DNA from: Variovorax beijingensis
Lineage (GTDB): Bacteria > Pseudomonadota > Gammaproteobacteria > Burkholderiales > Burkholderiaceae_C
Direction of reading: 5' to 3'
Assembly: GCF_003951285.1 (NCBI RefSeq)
Contig: NZ_RXFQ01000009.1
Span: 186,001 to 250,000, forward strand
Length of the DNA: 64,000 nt
Part shown: positions 17,658-25,762 of the stretch, one piece after another
Layout of the letters: each line of letters opens with the position of its first letter
Numbering within the stretch: position 1 is the stretch's first letter
The notes under the pieces: generated by a model
Told to the model about the DNA's origin: nothing
Database searches by the model: none
Seen by the model: only the letters and a program-made list of their open reading frames with translations
Position numbers and translations under genes: made by a program

Positions 17658-18389
17658 TCAGTCGAAATGCATCGTCTGCACGCCCGCGGGCGTGCCCAGC
17701 AGGCACACGTCGGCCTTCTGATGCGCAAACACGCCGACCGTGACCACGCCCGGCCACTGGCTCACCTCGGATTCGAAGGCGAGCGGATCGCTGATCCGCA
17801 GCCCCGTCACGTCGACGATATGCTGGCCGTTGTCCGTCACGAGCGGCAATCCGTCCTTCTCGCGCACCTGTGCGATGCCGCCCATGGCCTCGAACTGCCG
17901 CATCACGCGGCGCGCCGCCATCGGAATCACCTCCACCGGCAGCGGAAAGGCGCCGAGCGTGTCGACCAGCTTGGACGCATCTGCAATGCAGACGAAGCGT
18001 CGCGACTGCGCCGCCACGATCTTTTCGCGTGTGAGCGCCGCGCCGCCCCCCTTCACCATGAAACCATGGTGGTCGATCTCGTCCGCGCCGTCGATGTAGA
18101 CCCCGAGTTCGTCGACCTCGTTGCTGTCGAACACCGGAATGCCCAGGGCGCGCAGGCGCTCGGTCGAGGCCACCGAGCTGGACACCGCGCCCTTGATCTG
18201 GTCCTTGATGGTGGCCAGCGCGTCGATGAACTTGTTCACCGTGGAGCCCGTGCCCACGCCAACGATTTCACCCTTGGCCACGTAGGCCAGCGCGGCGCGG
18301 CCGACCTGGGCCTTGAGTTCGTCCTGGGAGATGGTGCCCGCGCCGTTCGCGGCGCCGGCGGCGGAAGAAGGGGAAACGGGTGCAGTCAT
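17658..18389 (-). CDS. rpiA: Ribose-5-phosphate isomerase A
   Basis: A 243-residue cytoplasmic enzyme interconverting ribose 5-phosphate and ribulose 5-phosphate. Signatures are GVGTGSTVNKFIDAL (phosphate loop), GADEID with the catalytic acid pair, KGGGAALTREK with the active-site Lys, and the C-terminal GVFAHQKADVCLLG. I prefer the ATG at 18389 because AAGGA lies 9 nt upstream. A start seven codons earlier at 18410 has no ribosome-binding site. The N-terminal 18 residues are Ala/Ser-rich and not part of the fold. It is divergent from pyrD, about 40 bp apart. Confidence 0.95.
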   Translation of the reverse strand: MTAPVSPSSAAGAANGAGTISQDELKAQVGRAALAYVAKGEIVGVGTGSTVNKFIDALATIKDQIKGAVSSSVASTERLRALGIPVFDSNEVDELGVYIDGADEIDHHGFMVKGGGAALTREKIVAAQSRRFVCIADASKLVDTLGAFPLPVEVIPMAARRVMRQFEAMGGIAQVREKDGLPLVTDNGQHIVDVTGLRISDPLAFESEVSQWPGVVTVGVFAHQKADVCLLGTPAGVQTMHFD

Positions 18390-18429
18390 CGCGGAGAATC
18401 CTTGGCTCATTGAAGTCGAGAATTATCCG

Positions 18430-19509
18430 ATGCCCCTGCTCCCCTCTTCGCTCTACGGCCTGGCCCGGCCCTTTCTGTTCGGCTTCGACCCGGAGCATGC
18501 CCACGAACTCACGCTCGACGGGCTGGCCCGCACGCAGAACACGCCGCTGGCCTGCGCCTACGCCGCGCCGCGCGTCGATGATCCGGTCACGCTTGCGGGG
18601 CTGGAATTTCCCAACCGCGTGGGCCTGGCCGCGGGTCTCGACAAGAACGCCCGCTGCATCGACGCCTTTGCCGCCATGGGCTTCGGCTTTGTCGAAGTCG
18701 GCACGGTCACGCCCAAGGCGCAGCCGGGCAACCCCAAGCCGCGCATGTTCCGCCTGCCCCAGCGCGACGCGCTCATCAATCGGCTCGGGTTCAACAACGA
18801 AGGGCTCGATGCCTTTCTTGCCAACGTGCAGAAGGCGCGCTTCCGCAAGAGCGGCAGCGGCGGCAGCAAGAAGCCGATGCTGCTCGGGCTCAACATCGGA
18901 AAGAACGCCGCCACGCCCATAGAAAGGGCGGTGGACGACTACCTGGCCTGCCTGGACGGCGTGTACCCGCATGCCGACTACGTGACCATCAACATCTCTA
19001 GCCCCAACACCGCCAACCTGCGGACGCTGCAGAGCGACGAGGCGCTCGACGCCCTGCTGGGCGCCATCGCCGAGCGCCGCCAAGCGCTGGCCGAGCGCAG
19101 CCATCGGCGCGTGCCGCTGTTCGTGAAGATCGCTCCCGACCTGGACGAGGATCAGGTCGCGGTGATCGCCGCCACGCTGCAGCGCCACGGCATGGACGGC
19201 GTGATCGCCACCAACACCACGCTGGCGCGCGATGCGGTCGCCGGCCTGTTACATGCCAACGAAGCGGGCGGGCTCTCGGGCGCTCCCGTGCGCGAGGCGA
19301 GCAACCGCGTGGTCTCGCAGCTGCGCGCGGCGCTGGGGCCGGATTTTCCGATCATCGGGGTGGGCGGAATCCTGAGCGCGGCCGATGCCAGGGCCAAGAT
19401 TGCCGCGGGTGCGGACGTGGTGCAGATCTACACCGGCCTCATCTACCGCGGCCCGGCGCTCGTGCGCGAAGCGGCACAGGCGTTGCTGCAAAGCCGCAGC
19501 GCCGCCTGA
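18430..19509 (+). CDS. pyrD: Dihydroorotate dehydrogenase (quinone), class 2
   Basis: A 359-residue FMN enzyme that oxidises dihydroorotate to orotate with ubiquinone at the inner face of the cytoplasmic membrane (pyrimidine biosynthesis). The N-terminal amphipathic part (LYGLARPFLFGFDPEHAHEL) is the class 2 membrane-contact extension. The core has GLAAGLDKN, NRLGFNNEG, INISSPNTANLR with the catalytic Ser region, and the FMN phosphate motif GVGGI near the end. Length matches the family. The ATG lies 40 bp from the rpiA start; its ribosome-binding site is weak. Confidence 0.97.
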   Translation: MPLLPSSLYGLARPFLFGFDPEHAHELTLDGLARTQNTPLACAYAAPRVDDPVTLAGLEFPNRVGLAAGLDKNARCIDAFAAMGFGFVEVGTVTPKAQPGNPKPRMFRLPQRDALINRLGFNNEGLDAFLANVQKARFRKSGSGGSKKPMLLGLNIGKNAATPIERAVDDYLACLDGVYPHADYVTINISSPNTANLRTLQSDEALDALLGAIAERRQALAERSHRRVPLFVKIAPDLDEDQVAVIAATLQRHGMDGVIATNTTLARDAVAGLLHANEAGGLSGAPVREASNRVVSQLRAALGPDFPIIGVGGILSAADARAKIAAGADVVQIYTGLIYRGPALVREAAQALLQSRSAA

Positions 19510-19528
19510 GCCTTCGCTCTCTTCTTCC

Positions 19529-20251
19529 TCAGCGCATGCGCCAGAGCACTGGCGCAATGAACGCGGCCCAGCGGAGCAGCCGCTTGGGACGGATCACCAC
19601 CACGGCCACCGCAGCGGCTACGCCGGTGGCCACGGGGTGCTCCCGCGCAATGCGCAATGCCGCGGCTGCCGCCGATTCGTCAGCCGGAGGTGCCTCGGAA
19701 GAAGCACCCGTTGCACCGGCGGGCCGCGCCGGGCCTGCGCCCTGCATCGTGGCAATTCGTTCGCGCTGGCGCTCCATGCGGGCGAGCAGTTCCTCGCGCG
19801 TGGCGGGCCGCCGGGGGCGCGGCGCTTCTTCGTCCTCGTCGGGATCCTTGCCGAGGCCGAAGCTGTCCTGCACCCAGGCCCAGTCGCGTTCGAATTCGCG
19901 GCGTGCCGGAGTGAAGCTGTTGGAGGCATTGCGAAGGGTCAGGAACAGCCCCAGCGCAGCGCCCAGCCAGAGCAGCATCCACACGCCGGCCACCGACCAC
20001 GCCGCCGCGATGCGGTGCGGCGTTTCCCAGAAATGCACCACCACCGCCATGGAGAGCAAGGCCACCGCCACCGTGGTCAGGCCGAGCACGGCCACCACCA
20101 GCACCAGCATCAGCTTGAGACGCTGCTTCTCGTCCTCCCACGCCATGCGCAGGAGTTGCACGCGGTCCTCGGCCGCCAGCGCGCCTTCGGCCGCAGCGAT
20201 CCTCAGCCGCCGCAAACGGGCATCGAGCCCGAACAGGGACAGCAATCTCAT
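19529..20251 (-). CDS. YqjE-like phage-holin-superfamily membrane protein with YqjK-like tail
   Basis: A 240-residue inner-membrane protein. Two adjacent transmembrane helices (about residues 48-73 and 84-106) lie in a PF07332-type region (holin superfamily III), preceded by an amphipathic helix. A charged, coiled segment follows (REELLARMERQRERIA). The end reads AREHPVATGVAAAVAVVVIRPKRLLRW, which resembles E. coli YqjK. E. coli encodes YqjD, YqjE and YqjK separately; here E and K appear to be one polypeptide. The DUF883 partner gene is 48 bp upstream. Despite the domain name there is no sign of phage. Confidence 0.72.
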   Translation of the reverse strand: MRLLSLFGLDARLRRLRIAAAEGALAAEDRVQLLRMAWEDEKQRLKLMLVLVVAVLGLTTVAVALLSMAVVVHFWETPHRIAAAWSVAGVWMLLWLGAALGLFLTLRNASNSFTPARREFERDWAWVQDSFGLGKDPDEDEEAPRPRRPATREELLARMERQRERIATMQGAGPARPAGATGASSEAPPADESAAAAALRIAREHPVATGVAAAVAVVVIRPKRLLRWAAFIAPVLWRMR

Positions 20252-20299
20252 GCGCCGACTCCGGCTCGGCGAGGAACGGCGCGGCGGCTTGCGTTCAGG

Positions 20300-20596
20300 T
20301 CAGCGGCGGCCAAGCAGCAGGCCCACCAGCACGCCGACGGCCAGCGCAGCGCCGGCGATCTGCCACGGTTCGTCGTGGGCGTAGGCGTTGGCAGAGTTGG
20401 CCGCTTCGCGGGCCTTCTTGGCGGCCAGCTTGCTCTTTTCCGCGGCAAGCTCGCGCGCAATGGCGAGCTTGGTGTCGATGCGCTGGCGCAGCGCCTTGAT
20501 GTGGGGAACCGAATCCAGGTCCTTGCTGGCCAGCACGCCGCGCACGTCGCTTGCGATGTCTTCGGCTGCCGCTTCGATATTGTTGGATGCACTCAT
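20300..20596 (-). CDS. YqjD/ElaB family (DUF883) membrane-anchored protein
   Basis: A 98-residue protein: an amphipathic alpha-helical N-terminal part (about residues 5-70, rich in Ala, Lys and Glu), then one C-terminal transmembrane helix (IAGAALAVGVLVGLLLG) ending in RR. E. coli YqjD and ElaB have this architecture; they bind ribosomes at the membrane in stationary phase. The start at 20596 is fixed by an excellent GGAGGAAAG site. An in-frame start upstream at 20644 would run through a highly structured region and is rejected. It is coupled with the YqjE-like gene. Confidence 0.85.
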   Translation of the reverse strand: MSASNNIEAAAEDIASDVRGVLASKDLDSVPHIKALRQRIDTKLAIARELAAEKSKLAAKKAREAANSANAYAHDEPWQIAGAALAVGVLVGLLLGRR

Positions 20597-20614
20597 TGGA
20601 ATCTTTCCTCCGTG

Positions 20615-20667
20615 ATGACACCGGCACCGCGCCGGCGGCTTCACGCCAGCAAATGGCGTGGTGTCAT
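20615..20667 (-). promoter_or_regulatory. Three-way-junction fold in the yqjD leader
   Basis: Three perfect helices nest with almost no unpaired bases. The outer stem is ATGACAC (20615-20621) with GTGTCAT (20661-20667). One arm is CGGC (20622-20625) with GCCG (20631-20634). The other arm is CACGCCA (20642-20648) with TGGCGTG (20654-20660), loop GCAAA. It ends 4 nt from the yqjD ribosome-binding site. It has no T-run, so it is not an ordinary terminator. It is probably a structured 5' leader on the minus strand, though a DNA cruciform is also possible. Confidence 0.6.
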
Positions 20668-20745
20668 GTTACAGGCACAAAAGCCCCTCATGCACAGCAG
20701 TTATGCAGACTTCTGCACGCGATGGGCTCCGCATTGCGTCCGCGG

Positions 20746-21849
20746 TCAGCCCGCCGCGAGCAGGCGCTCGACGTGCCGCCCGATCGCCAGGCTGCTCGTG
20801 AGCCCGGGCGACTCGATGCCGAAGAGATTGACCAGCCCGCGCACGCCGTGCGAATCGGGTCCGTCGATCATGAAGTCGCGCGCCGGCTCGTCCGGGCCCG
20901 AGATCTTGGGCCGCATGCCCGCGTAGCCGGGAATCAACGCCCCGTCGGGCAAGGCAGGCCAGTACTTGCGCACCTCGGCGTAGAAGCCATTGCCGCGCGC
21001 CGGGTCCACCACCAGGTCATCGGCCGATTGCACCCATTCCACGTCCGGCCCGAACTTGGCTTGGCCGCCCAGGTCGATCGTCAGGTGCACACCCAGTCCG
21101 CCGGGTTCGGGCACCGGATAGACGAGGCGGCTGAAGGGCGCGCGGCCCGACAGCGTGAAATAGCTGCCCTTGGCAAAGTAGGCGGTGGGCACGGCCGCGG
21201 GCGGCAAGCCTTCGAAGCGGCGGGCCAACTCGGGCGCGAGCAGGCCGGCCGCGTTGACCACGGTGTTGCAGCGCAGCGCCGTTCCGTCCTCAGCCACCAG
21301 GACGATAGCGTCCCGGCCGCATTCGGCACGGGCAATGGGCGATTTCAGCGCCAGCATGCCGCCCGCGTTCTCCAGGTCGCCGAGGAGGCTCAGCATCGAG
21401 GCATGGCTGTCGACGATGCCGGTGCTCGGCGAATGCAATGCCGCCACGCAATGAAGCTGCGGCTCCATGTCCATGGCCTGCTGCGAAGTCAGCAGCACGA
21501 GGTCCCCGACACCGTTGGCGGCCGCCTTGGCACGGATGACTTCGAGCTGGGCCACCTGCTCGGCAGAGGTGGCGACGATCAGCTTGCCGCAGCGCCGGTG
21601 GGGCACGCCGCGCTCCGCCGCATAGGCATAAAGCGCCTCCTTGCCCTCGACGCAAAGCCTGGCCTTGAGCGAGCCCTGCGGGTAGTAGATGCCCGCGTGA
21701 ATCACCTCGCTGTTACGCGAACTGGTGCCGGTGCCAATGGCACCTTCGGCTTCCAGCACCACCACCTCCCGGCCTGCGAGCGCCAAGGCGCGCGCCACTG
21801 CCAGCCCCACCACACCGCCGCCGATGACGGCGCAATCGAGTTCATCCAT
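20746..21849 (-). CDS. FAD-dependent oxidoreductase, LhgO-like
   Basis: A 367-residue DAO-fold flavoprotein. The dinucleotide-binding motif is at the start: AVIGGGVVGLAVARAL followed by the acidic VVVLEAE. Other landmarks are TGTSSRNSEVIHAGIYYP, the family stretch VVNAAGLLAPELAR, and C-terminal segments IPGYAGMRPKISG and NLFGIESPGLTSSLAIG. These match proteins annotated as L-2-hydroxyglutarate dehydrogenase/oxidase-like. The substrate is probably a small 2-hydroxy or amino acid, but cannot be fixed from sequence. It is monocistronic; the small proline-rich gene lies just upstream on the same strand. Confidence 0.85.
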   Translation of the reverse strand: MDELDCAVIGGGVVGLAVARALALAGREVVVLEAEGAIGTGTSSRNSEVIHAGIYYPQGSLKARLCVEGKEALYAYAAERGVPHRRCGKLIVATSAEQVAQLEVIRAKAAANGVGDLVLLTSQQAMDMEPQLHCVAALHSPSTGIVDSHASMLSLLGDLENAGGMLALKSPIARAECGRDAIVLVAEDGTALRCNTVVNAAGLLAPELARRFEGLPPAAVPTAYFAKGSYFTLSGRAPFSRLVYPVPEPGGLGVHLTIDLGGQAKFGPDVEWVQSADDLVVDPARGNGFYAEVRKYWPALPDGALIPGYAGMRPKISGPDEPARDFMIDGPDSHGVRGLVNLFGIESPGLTSSLAIGRHVERLLAAG

Positions 21850-21881
21850 CGTGCGAGCTTATCGCGGCTCGCCGGATTTCA

Positions 21882-22004
21882 TCAGGACGTGGTGGGGGGC
21901 GGCTCGGGATCGGTCGGTTCGTCCGGCGGCGTGCTCGGCCCTTCGTCGGGCTCCACGGGCAGATCCGGCGTGATCGGGGACGGAAGATCGGGATGGGTGG
22001 CCAT
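21882..22004 (-). CDS. 40-residue proline-rich acidic protein
   Basis: A 40-codon reading frame starting MATHPDLPSPITPD and ending PEPPPTTS. One-third of the residues are proline and most of the rest are Asp, Glu or Thr. An AGGAGA ribosome-binding site lies at ideal spacing upstream (complement of 22011-22016), which is strong evidence that it is translated. I recall similar short proline-rich proteins in Comamonadaceae, but no function. It should be intrinsically disordered, with no signal or membrane segment. It lies between the tRNA-Val terminator and the FAD oxidoreductase gene. Confidence 0.6.
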   Translation of the reverse strand: MATHPDLPSPITPDLPVEPDEGPSTPPDEPTDPEPPPTTS

Positions 22005-22103
22005 GGTGCTCTCCTTTGCCCCCGGTTCTATGCCGTTGCTTCAGGATTGCAGCCGGCGCGCGGCGGCAGTTGGCGTCAGCACGAGCCGACAGTGCGTGCG
22101 CGC

Positions 22104-22137
22104 AAAACAAAAAGCGACTTGGGCAAACCAAGTCGCT
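22104..22137 (-). terminator. Intrinsic terminator of tRNA-Val
   Basis: AGCGACTTGG (22113-22122) and CCAAGTCGCT (22128-22137) form a perfect 10-bp stem with a 5-nt loop. On the minus strand a T-rich tract (complement of 22104-22112) follows. It lies 18 bp past the tRNA 3' end. Confidence 0.9.
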
Positions 22138-22154
22138 GATCATCTGGAGGAAAT

Positions 22155-22229
22155 TGGTGGGCGGTGGAGGCTTCGAACCTCCGACCCCAGCAGTGTGAAT
22201 GCTGTGCTCTACCCCTGAGCTAACCGCCC
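22155..22229 (-). tRNA. tRNA-Val (anticodon CAC)
   Basis: A 75-nt gene on the minus strand. The acceptor stem pairs GGGCGGT (complement of 22223-22229) with ACCGCCC (complement of 22159-22165), the discriminator is A, and CCA is encoded. The D-arm holds the usual TAGCTCAGGGGTAGAGC. The anticodon stem CAGCA/TGCTG closes the loop TTCACAC with anticodon CAC, which reads the Val codon GUG. The T-arm carries GGTTCGAAGCC. It lies downstream of dnaQ with a -10-like CATAAT on the minus strand near 22290. Confidence 0.95.
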
Positions 22230-22308
22230 TTTCAACCCCTTGGCACCGCTGCTGCAGTGCCTTGGAATTAATCGCGTTGCGCGAAGCCTTCGATTATGCC
22301 ACAGGATT

Positions 22309-23016
22309 TCAGCCGTTTTGGCGAAACAGCGTGCGCCCGTTGCTGGATTTGTCGAGCTGCGACAACACGGCTTCGTGCGCCGCGAGCTCCTGCTCGGCGG
22401 CCATGATCACCGGCAGGTCGAACTGGCTCAGGTCGATGGCCAACACCGTGGTGCCCTGCGCCGGCTCGTTCGAGGCCACGTCGATCAGCAGGGCGTCCTG
22501 GCCGCGCGTGAGATTGATGTACACGTCGGCCAGCAGCTGCGCGTCGAGCTTGGCGCCGTGGAAGGTGCGGTTCGAGCGGTCGACGCCGAAGCGGTCGCAC
22601 AGGGCGTCAAGCGAATTGCGCTTGCCCGGGTAGACCTGCTTGGCCATGGCCAGCGTGTCGGTCACCTCGCCGACGAAGCTGCGCAGCGGCGGCAGGCCGG
22701 CCAGCTCGAGCTCCTTGTTGAGGAAGCCGACGTCGAAGGCCGCGTTGTGGATGATCAGTTCGGCGCCGCGCAGGTATTCGACGATGTCGTTGGCCAGCGT
22801 GGCGAACTTCGGCTTGTCGCGCAGGAAGTCGGTCGTCAGGCCGTGCACCTTGAGCGCGTCTTCGTGGCTCTCGCGCTCGGGGTTGAAGTAGATGTGCAGG
22901 TCGTTGCCGGTGAGCTTGCGGGCGAACAGCTCCACGCAGCCCAGCTCGATGATGCGGTCGCCGTTCTCGGCGGACAGGCCGGTGGTTTCAGTGTCGAGGA
23001 CGATCTGGCGCGACAT
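22309..23016 (-). CDS. dnaQ: DNA polymerase III epsilon subunit (3'-5' proofreading exonuclease)
   Basis: A 235-residue DEDDh exonuclease that proofreads for the replicative polymerase. Exo I is VLDTETTGL with the metal-binding Asp and Glu. Exo II is in IIHNAAFDVGFLNKE. Exo III-epsilon is FHGAKLDAQLLADVY with the catalytic His and Asp. The C-terminal 40 residues correspond to the polymerase-binding tail of epsilon. Length is close to E. coli DnaQ (243). It follows fdx by 12 bp on the same strand, so it may receive readthrough from the isc operon; rnhA, the usual neighbour, is absent. Confidence 0.95.
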   Translation of the reverse strand: MSRQIVLDTETTGLSAENGDRIIELGCVELFARKLTGNDLHIYFNPERESHEDALKVHGLTTDFLRDKPKFATLANDIVEYLRGAELIIHNAAFDVGFLNKELELAGLPPLRSFVGEVTDTLAMAKQVYPGKRNSLDALCDRFGVDRSNRTFHGAKLDAQLLADVYINLTRGQDALLIDVASNEPAQGTTVLAIDLSQFDLPVIMAAEQELAAHEAVLSQLDKSSNGRTLFRQNG

Positions 23017-23028
23017 GCGGTGGCCCTT

Positions 23029-23367
23029 TCAATGGTTCTCTTTGGCGTGGTTGATCGAGTACTTGGGAATCTCGATCGTCACGTCTTCCTGCGCCAGGAT
23101 CGCCTGGCAGCTCAGGCGCGATTGTGGCTCCAGGCCCCAGGCGCGGTCGAGCAGGTCTTCCTCGCCCTCCTCGGCCTCGTTCAGCGAATTGAAGCCCTGG
23201 CGCACGACCACGTGGCAGGTGGTGCAGGCGCAGCTCATCTCGCAGGCGTGCTCGATATTGATGTGGTTGTCCAGCAGCGCCTCGCAGATCGAGGTGCCGG
23301 CCGGCGCCGTGATTTCTGCACCCTGCGGGCAGTACTCGGGATGCGGAAATATCTTGATGGTGGGCAT
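23029..23367 (-). CDS. fdx: ISC-system [2Fe-2S] ferredoxin
   Basis: A 112-residue adrenodoxin-type ferredoxin that supplies electrons for Fe-S cluster assembly on IscU. The cluster ligands are Cys42, Cys48 and Cys51 (CEMSCACTTC, C-x5-C-x2-C) and Cys87 in SRLSCQAIL. The start at 23367 (MPTIKIFPHP) matches the family; an upstream start at 23415 would lie in the hscA end. It is the last isc gene, 7 bp after hscA. Confidence 0.95.
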   Translation of the reverse strand: MPTIKIFPHPEYCPQGAEITAPAGTSICEALLDNHINIEHACEMSCACTTCHVVVRQGFNSLNEAEEGEEDLLDRAWGLEPQSRLSCQAILAQEDVTIEIPKYSINHAKENH

Positions 23368-23374
23368 GTGGTTC

Positions 23375-25231
23375 TCAGAGGGATTCGAGCTTGCGGCCCG
23401 ACAACGCACGCGCAATGCCTGCGTTCATGCGCTGGGCGGCAAAGGCTTCGGTGTCGTTGGCAAGCGCCTTGGTGGCGCCTTCGATGGCCGCGGCATCGTT
23501 GCCCTTGGCGGCTTCGCGCAACTTCGCCATCGACGCATCGATGGCTGCGCGATCTTCTTCGCCCAGCAGATCGCCGTCGGCGTCGAGCGCGCTCTGCGTG
23601 GCCAGCAGCATGCGCTCCGCATCGACGCGCGCCTCCACCAGCGCGCGCGCCTGCATGTCCTGCTGCGCGGTGGAAAAGCTCTCCTGCAGCATGCGCGCGA
23701 TCTGGTCGTCCGAGAGCCCGTACGAAGGCTTGACCGTCACGCTGGCCTCCACGCCGCTGCCCTGCTCCTTGGCGCCGACGCTCAGCAAGCCATCGGCATC
23801 GACGGTGAAGGTCACGCGGATGCGCGCCGCGCCCGCCGCCATGGGCGGGATGCCGCGCAGCGTGAAGCGCGCCAGGCTGCGGCAGTCGGCGACCAGGTCG
23901 CGTTCGCCCTGCACCACGTGCAGCGCAAGCGCCGTCTGGCCGTCCTGGTAGGTGGTGAAGTCCTGCGCCATCGCGGTGGGGATGGTCTGGTTGCGCGGCA
24001 CGATGCGCTCGACCAGCCCGCCCATGGTCTCGATGCCCAGCGACAGCGGGATCACGTCGAGCAGCAGCAGATCGCCCGCGCCGTTGTTGCCGGCCAGCTG
24101 GTTGGCCTGGATGGCGGCGCCGAGCGCCACGACTTCGTCGGGGTTCAGGTTGACGAGCGGTTCGCGGCCGAAGAATTCAGCGACGGCGCGGCGGATCTGC
24201 GGCATGCGTGTGGAGCCGCCGACCAGCACGATGCCCTGCAGGTCGTCGGGCTTGAGCTTCGCGTCGCGCAGCGCCTTGCGAACCGCTGCGATCGTGCGGT
24301 CGGTGAGCGGTTGGGTGGCGGCATCGAAATGCGCGCGCGCCAGGTCGAACCGGGCGCTGCCACCGGCAAGCTCGGCGTGGAACGCCACGGAATCGGCGTC
24401 GGTCAGCGCCTCCTTGGCCGCACGCGCCGCCACCAGCACGGCGGCCTTGTCGGCGTCGCCGTCCACCTGCAGGCCGGTTTGCGCGAGCACGAAATCGGCG
24501 AGCGCGTGGTCGTAGTCGTCGCCGCCCAGGGCCGAGTCGCCGCCGGTGGCAATGACCTCGAACACGCCCTGCGTGAGCCGCAGGATCGAGATGTCGAAGG
24601 TACCGCCGCCCAGGTCGTAGACCGCGTAGACGCCTTCGCTCGCGTTGTCCAGGCCGTAGGCGATGGCCGCGGCCGTGGGCTCGCTGATGAGGCGCAGCAC
24701 GTTGAGGCCGGCGAGCTGCGCGGCGTCCTTGGTGGCCTGGCGCTGGCCTTCGTCGAAGTAGGCCGGCACGGTGATGACGGCGCCGTAGAGCTCGTCGTCG
24801 AAGGTGTCTTCGGCGCGATAGCGCAAGGTGGCCAGGATCTCGGCGCTGATCTCCACCGGCGACTTGATGCCCGCGGCCGTCTGCACCTTGACCATGCCGC
24901 CCTCGTCCACCAGCCGGTAGGACATCGACGCGCGGTTGGCGATGTCGGCCAGCCCGCGGCCCATGAGCCGCTTGACCGAGGTGATGGTGTTCGCGGCATC
25001 CTGCGCACGCGCGGCCAATGCATCGAAGCCGATCTGGCGCCGCTCGTGGTCGAGATAGCGCACGGCCGAAGGCAGGATCACGCGGCCCTGGTCATCAGGC
25101 AGGCATTCGGCCACGCCGTTGCGCACCGCGGCCACCAGCGAATGCGTGGTGCCCAGGTCGATGCCCACGGCAATGCGGCGCTGATGCGGATCGGGCGCCT
25201 GGCCGGGTTCGGAAATTTGAAGAAGAGCCAT
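23375..25231 (-). CDS. hscA: Fe-S assembly Hsp70 chaperone HscA
   Basis: A 618-residue specialised Hsp70 that uses ATP to release nascent clusters from IscU. The ATPase domain has VGIDLGTTHSLVA, YDLGGGTFDISIL and VLVGGSTRMPQIR. The substrate-binding domain starts around residue 385 (LLLDVIPLSLGIETMGG), and the helical lid ends near the C-terminus. Length agrees with HscA (616 in E. coli) rather than DnaK (638), and the C-terminus lacks the DnaK EEV tail. It is 6 bp after hscB. Confidence 0.96.
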   Translation of the reverse strand: MALLQISEPGQAPDPHQRRIAVGIDLGTTHSLVAAVRNGVAECLPDDQGRVILPSAVRYLDHERRQIGFDALAARAQDAANTITSVKRLMGRGLADIANRASMSYRLVDEGGMVKVQTAAGIKSPVEISAEILATLRYRAEDTFDDELYGAVITVPAYFDEGQRQATKDAAQLAGLNVLRLISEPTAAAIAYGLDNASEGVYAVYDLGGGTFDISILRLTQGVFEVIATGGDSALGGDDYDHALADFVLAQTGLQVDGDADKAAVLVAARAAKEALTDADSVAFHAELAGGSARFDLARAHFDAATQPLTDRTIAAVRKALRDAKLKPDDLQGIVLVGGSTRMPQIRRAVAEFFGREPLVNLNPDEVVALGAAIQANQLAGNNGAGDLLLLDVIPLSLGIETMGGLVERIVPRNQTIPTAMAQDFTTYQDGQTALALHVVQGERDLVADCRSLARFTLRGIPPMAAGAARIRVTFTVDADGLLSVGAKEQGSGVEASVTVKPSYGLSDDQIARMLQESFSTAQQDMQARALVEARVDAERMLLATQSALDADGDLLGEEDRAAIDASMAKLREAAKGNDAAAIEGATKALANDTEAFAAQRMNAGIARALSGRKLESL

Positions 25232-25237
25232 AACGGA

Positions 25238-25756
25238 CTATTGTCCCAACTGATCGAATTTGGCTTCGACGTCCTGTCCGAAGCGCTCAATGAACATGAG
25301 GGCTCTCACCTGCTGCGCGGCGGCCGGGTAGTCGCCCTTCTCGTCGATCAGCCAGTCGAGCGACGACAGCGCGCGGGCACGGCCGGCCTCGACTTCGGCC
25401 TGCAGCTGCTCGACCGCGGCAATGTCGCCGGCCTCGTCGAGCGCCTCGCGCCATTCCATCTGCTGCATCAGGAAATCGGGCGGCATGGCGGTGTTGTTCT
25501 CGGCATTCAGCGGTGCACCGTTGAGTTCGCAGATGTAGCTGGCCCGCCGGATCGGGTCCTTGAGCCGCTGGTAGGCCTCGTTGATGCGCACCGACCATTG
25601 CATGGCCACGCGCTGCGCCGCGGCACCCTGCGCGGCAAAGCGGTCCGGATGGGCCTCGCGCTGCAGTTCCTTCCAGCGCGCGTCGAGCGCGGCGCGGTCC
25701 TGCGCGAAGGTCGCGGGGACGGCGAACAGTTGAAAGTCGGTGTCGTTCAGGTTCAT
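25238..25756 (-). CDS. hscB: Fe-S assembly J-domain co-chaperone HscB
   Basis: A 172-residue DnaJ-type protein that delivers IscU to HscA. The J domain is at the N-terminus with the HPD motif in LQREAHPDRFA, and the C-terminal helical IscU-binding bundle follows. I place the start at 25756 (MNLNDTDFQLF), which matches the family; the alternative at 25780 adds MCWRFFLA and lies in a terminator-like hairpin. No Shine-Dalgarno site precedes the ATG: the six-T tract of that hairpin occupies its place. This is unusual inside an operon and may mean reduced or regulated expression of hscBA-fdx. Confidence 0.95.
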   Translation of the reverse strand: MNLNDTDFQLFAVPATFAQDRAALDARWKELQREAHPDRFAAQGAAAQRVAMQWSVRINEAYQRLKDPIRRASYICELNGAPLNAENNTAMPPDFLMQQMEWREALDEAGDIAAVEQLQAEVEAGRARALSSLDWLIDEKGDYPAAAQQVRALMFIERFGQDVEAKFDQLGQ

Positions 25757-25762
25757 GGCAAG

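Noticed and set aside
19529..20596. Prophage remnant, because of a holin-superfamily domain
   Set aside because: The pair matches the chromosomal yqjD-yqjE arrangement, and no phage gene, integrase or att repeat is nearby.
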